From contig NZ_JPIN01000001.1 of NCBI RefSeq assembly GCF_000753735.1, positions 372,001 through 436,000 of the forward strand: a DNA stretch of 64,000 nucleotides, written 5' to 3'. A model generated the notes under the pieces. The model was not told the DNA's origin. It ran no database searches and was given only the letters and a program-made list of their open reading frames with translations. Positions 62,394 to 64,000 of this stretch are shown here, one piece after another. Numbering within the stretch: position 1 is the first letter of the stretch; each line of letters opens with the position of its first letter. The position numbers and the translations under genes were made by a program. This stretch comes from Pseudidiomarina atlantica. Its GTDB lineage: Bacteria; Pseudomonadota; Gammaproteobacteria; Enterobacterales; Alteromonadaceae.

Positions 62394-64000
62394 ATGACCG
62401 AAGACCAGTTAGAACAACAATGCTTAGAATGGTTTGCCGAGGATGGCTGGGAAATTACCCACGGCCCTGATATTGCCCATGACGGCCCTACCCCTGAACG
62501 TACCGATTATAAGCAAATTCTGTTATTAGCTGATCTTGAAGCCGCGATTCGACGCATCAACCCGCATCTACCTGAAAGCGCCGTCGAGCAAGTTTTGGCT
62601 GTGGTTCGCAAACCTGAAAGCCTTGATTGTGTGGTCAGCAACCGTGCCTTTCATCGGCTTCTGCTCAGCGGCGTGACCGTTGACTACAAAAAAGACGACA
62701 GAGTCGTTCACGATAATGCTTTCTTGATTGATTTTACCGATATCGATGCCAACCGTTTTCGTGCCATTAACCAATTCACCATTGAAGGCAGCAAACAGCT
62801 GCGCCGACCGGATGTTATTTGTTTTATTAACGGCTTGCCGATTGCGGTGTTGGAGCTGAAAAGCCCTAACACCGAGAACGTCGATATTTGGGACGCGTTT
62901 AATCAAATCCAGACCTACAAAGACGAAATCCCTGACTTATTTGCCTACAACGAAGCGTTGGTTATCAGTGACGGCTTTAATGCTCGAGTCGGCTCGCTAA
63001 CGGCTAACCAAGAGCGTTTTATGCCGTGGCGTACCATCAAGCACGAAGATGATAAGCCATTGCTGGATTGGCAACTCGAAACCATGGTACGTGGCTTTTT
63101 CAGTCGCGAGTTACTGCTCGACTACATTCGCTATTTTGTGATTTTTGAAACCGACAGCGATAAGTTGATCAAGAAAATTGCCGGTTATCATCAGTTTCAT
63201 GCTGTGCGCGAGGCAGTAAATGCAACCGTCATCGCTGCTCAGTCACAGCGCCATGATGCAGTGAGTACACGGCGTGCGACCTATGGCACCGATGTCATAC
63301 CTGGTAGCAAGAAAGCTGGGGTGGTTTGGCATACGCAAGGATCAGGTAAGAGTATTTCTATGTGTTGCTATGCCGGTAAGCTGTTGCAACAATCTGAGAT
63401 GAACAACCCGACGCTGATAATTGTTACCGACCGTAATGATCTCGATGGTCAATTGTTCGCAACTTTCAGTGCCGCCAAAGAGCTTCTAAAGCAAGATCCC
63501 GTGCAGGCCGATAACCGCGATAAGTTACGGCAGTTGCTTGCCGAACGCGAGTCCGGCGGCATTATTTTCACCACCGTGCAAAAGTTCGCATTGCTAGAAG
63601 ACGAAGACGGCCATCCGATATTGAACGATCGTCACAACATTGTGGTTATTTCTGACGAGGCCCACCGCAGTCAATATGGTCTGAAGGCGACGTTGAAGAA
63701 AGACGGAACCTACAAGTTCGGTTACGCCAAACACATGCGTGACGCCCTACCCAACGCGGCCTTCATTGGCTTTACGGGTACCCCCATTTCGAGCGAGGAC
63801 AAAGACACCCGTGCCGTTTTCGGCGACTACGTTTCGATTTACGACATCCAAGACGCCGTCGACGACGGCGCAACTGTGCCCATTTATTATGAATCCCGCT
63901 TGGCCAAACTCGATATTAATCGCGAAGAAATTGAAGCGCTTTCCGCACAAGTCGATGAAGTAGTTGAAGACGATGAAGACGTGTCGTCGCGTGAGAGAAC
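62394..64000 (+). CDS. hsdR: Type I restriction endonuclease subunit, truncated by the window edge
   Basis: The first 535 codons of HsdR, open to the window end. The nuclease domain has Asp140 in RPDVICF and Glu154-x-Lys156 in LELKSP. The translocase starts with Walker A TQGSGKS (Lys319) and has a DEAH box (Asp421). Start ATG 62394 has AAGGAC 11 bases upstream; the earlier ATG at 62389 meets a stop after two codons. It completes the hsdMSR system, but four genes separate it from hsdS. Confidence 0.95.
   Translation, partial: MTEDQLEQQCLEWFAEDGWEITHGPDIAHDGPTPERTDYKQILLLADLEAAIRRINPHLPESAVEQVLAVVRKPESLDCVVSNRAFHRLLLSGVTVDYKKDDRVVHDNAFLIDFTDIDANRFRAINQFTIEGSKQLRRPDVICFINGLPIAVLELKSPNTENVDIWDAFNQIQTYKDEIPDLFAYNEALVISDGFNARVGSLTANQERFMPWRTIKHEDDKPLLDWQLETMVRGFFSRELLLDYIRYFVIFETDSDKLIKKIAGYHQFHAVREAVNATVIAAQSQRHDAVSTRRATYGTDVIPGSKKAGVVWHTQGSGKSISMCCYAGKLLQQSEMNNPTLIIVTDRNDLDGQLFATFSAAKELLKQDPVQADNRDKLRQLLAERESGGIIFTTVQKFALLEDEDGHPILNDRHNIVVISDEAHRSQYGLKATLKKDGTYKFGYAKHMRDALPNAAFIGFTGTPISSEDKDTRAVFGDYVSIYDIQDAVDDGATVPIYYESRLAKLDINREEIEALSAQVDEVVEDDEDVSSRER

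Overview
The window reads as chromosome of a marine, Alteromonadales-type gammaproteobacterium. The genus is not resolved; an Idiomarinaceae or Pseudoalteromonas relative is the best inference. Support comes from the thrS-infC-rpmI-rplT order, an E. coli-like infC with an AUU start, DUF3080 and DUF6746 proteins, and a zwf-pgl-edd-glk-eda block divergent from hexR beside gap. A laminarin locus with a TonB-dependent receptor of the TonB-Xanth-Caul type points the same way. No insertion sequence, prophage, CRISPR array or rRNA was seen. One tRNA, Val(GAC), is present.

Layout. 1-8.8 kb: translation genes, an EamA exporter, riboflavin synthase, small conserved proteins and a MoxR/VWA pair. 8.7-14.8 kb: an NsrR-type NO sensor divergent from a small membrane protein with a good NsrR-like operator between them, a frameshifted small membrane gene, a short cytochrome P450, and a TetR/acyl-CoA dehydrogenase/acyl-CoA ligase run. 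14.9-16.3 kb: tRNA-Val whose 3' end overlaps a patatin gene, then a cold-shock gene.

16.3-37.5 kb is a sugar-catabolism block. The Entner-Doudoroff operon and hexR (with a HexR-like box) and gap adjoin a beta-glucan utilisation locus of GH16, TonB receptor, GH3, GluP-type transporter, GH1, GPH-type symporter and LacI regulator. Two perfect palindromes with the same TGAAAGCGCTTTCA core sit before GH16-TBDR and between the GluP and GH1 genes. The inferred flow is outer-membrane cleavage and uptake of laminarin, periplasmic trimming, inner-membrane import, cytosolic hydrolysis to glucose, phosphorylation by Glk, then the Entner-Doudoroff pathway.

37.5-48.5 kb: miscellaneous genes, an AraC-controlled FMO/transporter/epimerase/SDR operon, VapBC and YefM-YoeB modules with palindromic candidate operators, an orphan HigA-type antitoxin and a truncated HigA.

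48.5-55.1 kb looks like an integron cassette array without an integrase in view. All genes are on one strand, and attC-like sites lie between them. At two junctions the 7-base core of one cassette's start is the exact reverse complement of the core in its own attC (GTTAGGC/GCCTAAC and GTTAGCT/AGCTAAC), and GTTATGG/CCATAAC marks a third. Cargo includes several proteins with R-N-x(3-6)-H motifs typical of HEPN RNases, a RES-domain toxin, and a protein built of exactly seven 17-residue units.

55.2-64 kb is a type I restriction-modification locus (hsdM, hsdS, hsdR running off the edge). Between hsdS and hsdR sit four accessory genes: an Mrr-type nuclease, a DUF4917/SIR2-like protein, a DUF6933 protein and an Abi_2 protein. 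The first three are translationally coupled to hsdS. The cassette array and this insert are the likeliest places for undescribed biology.
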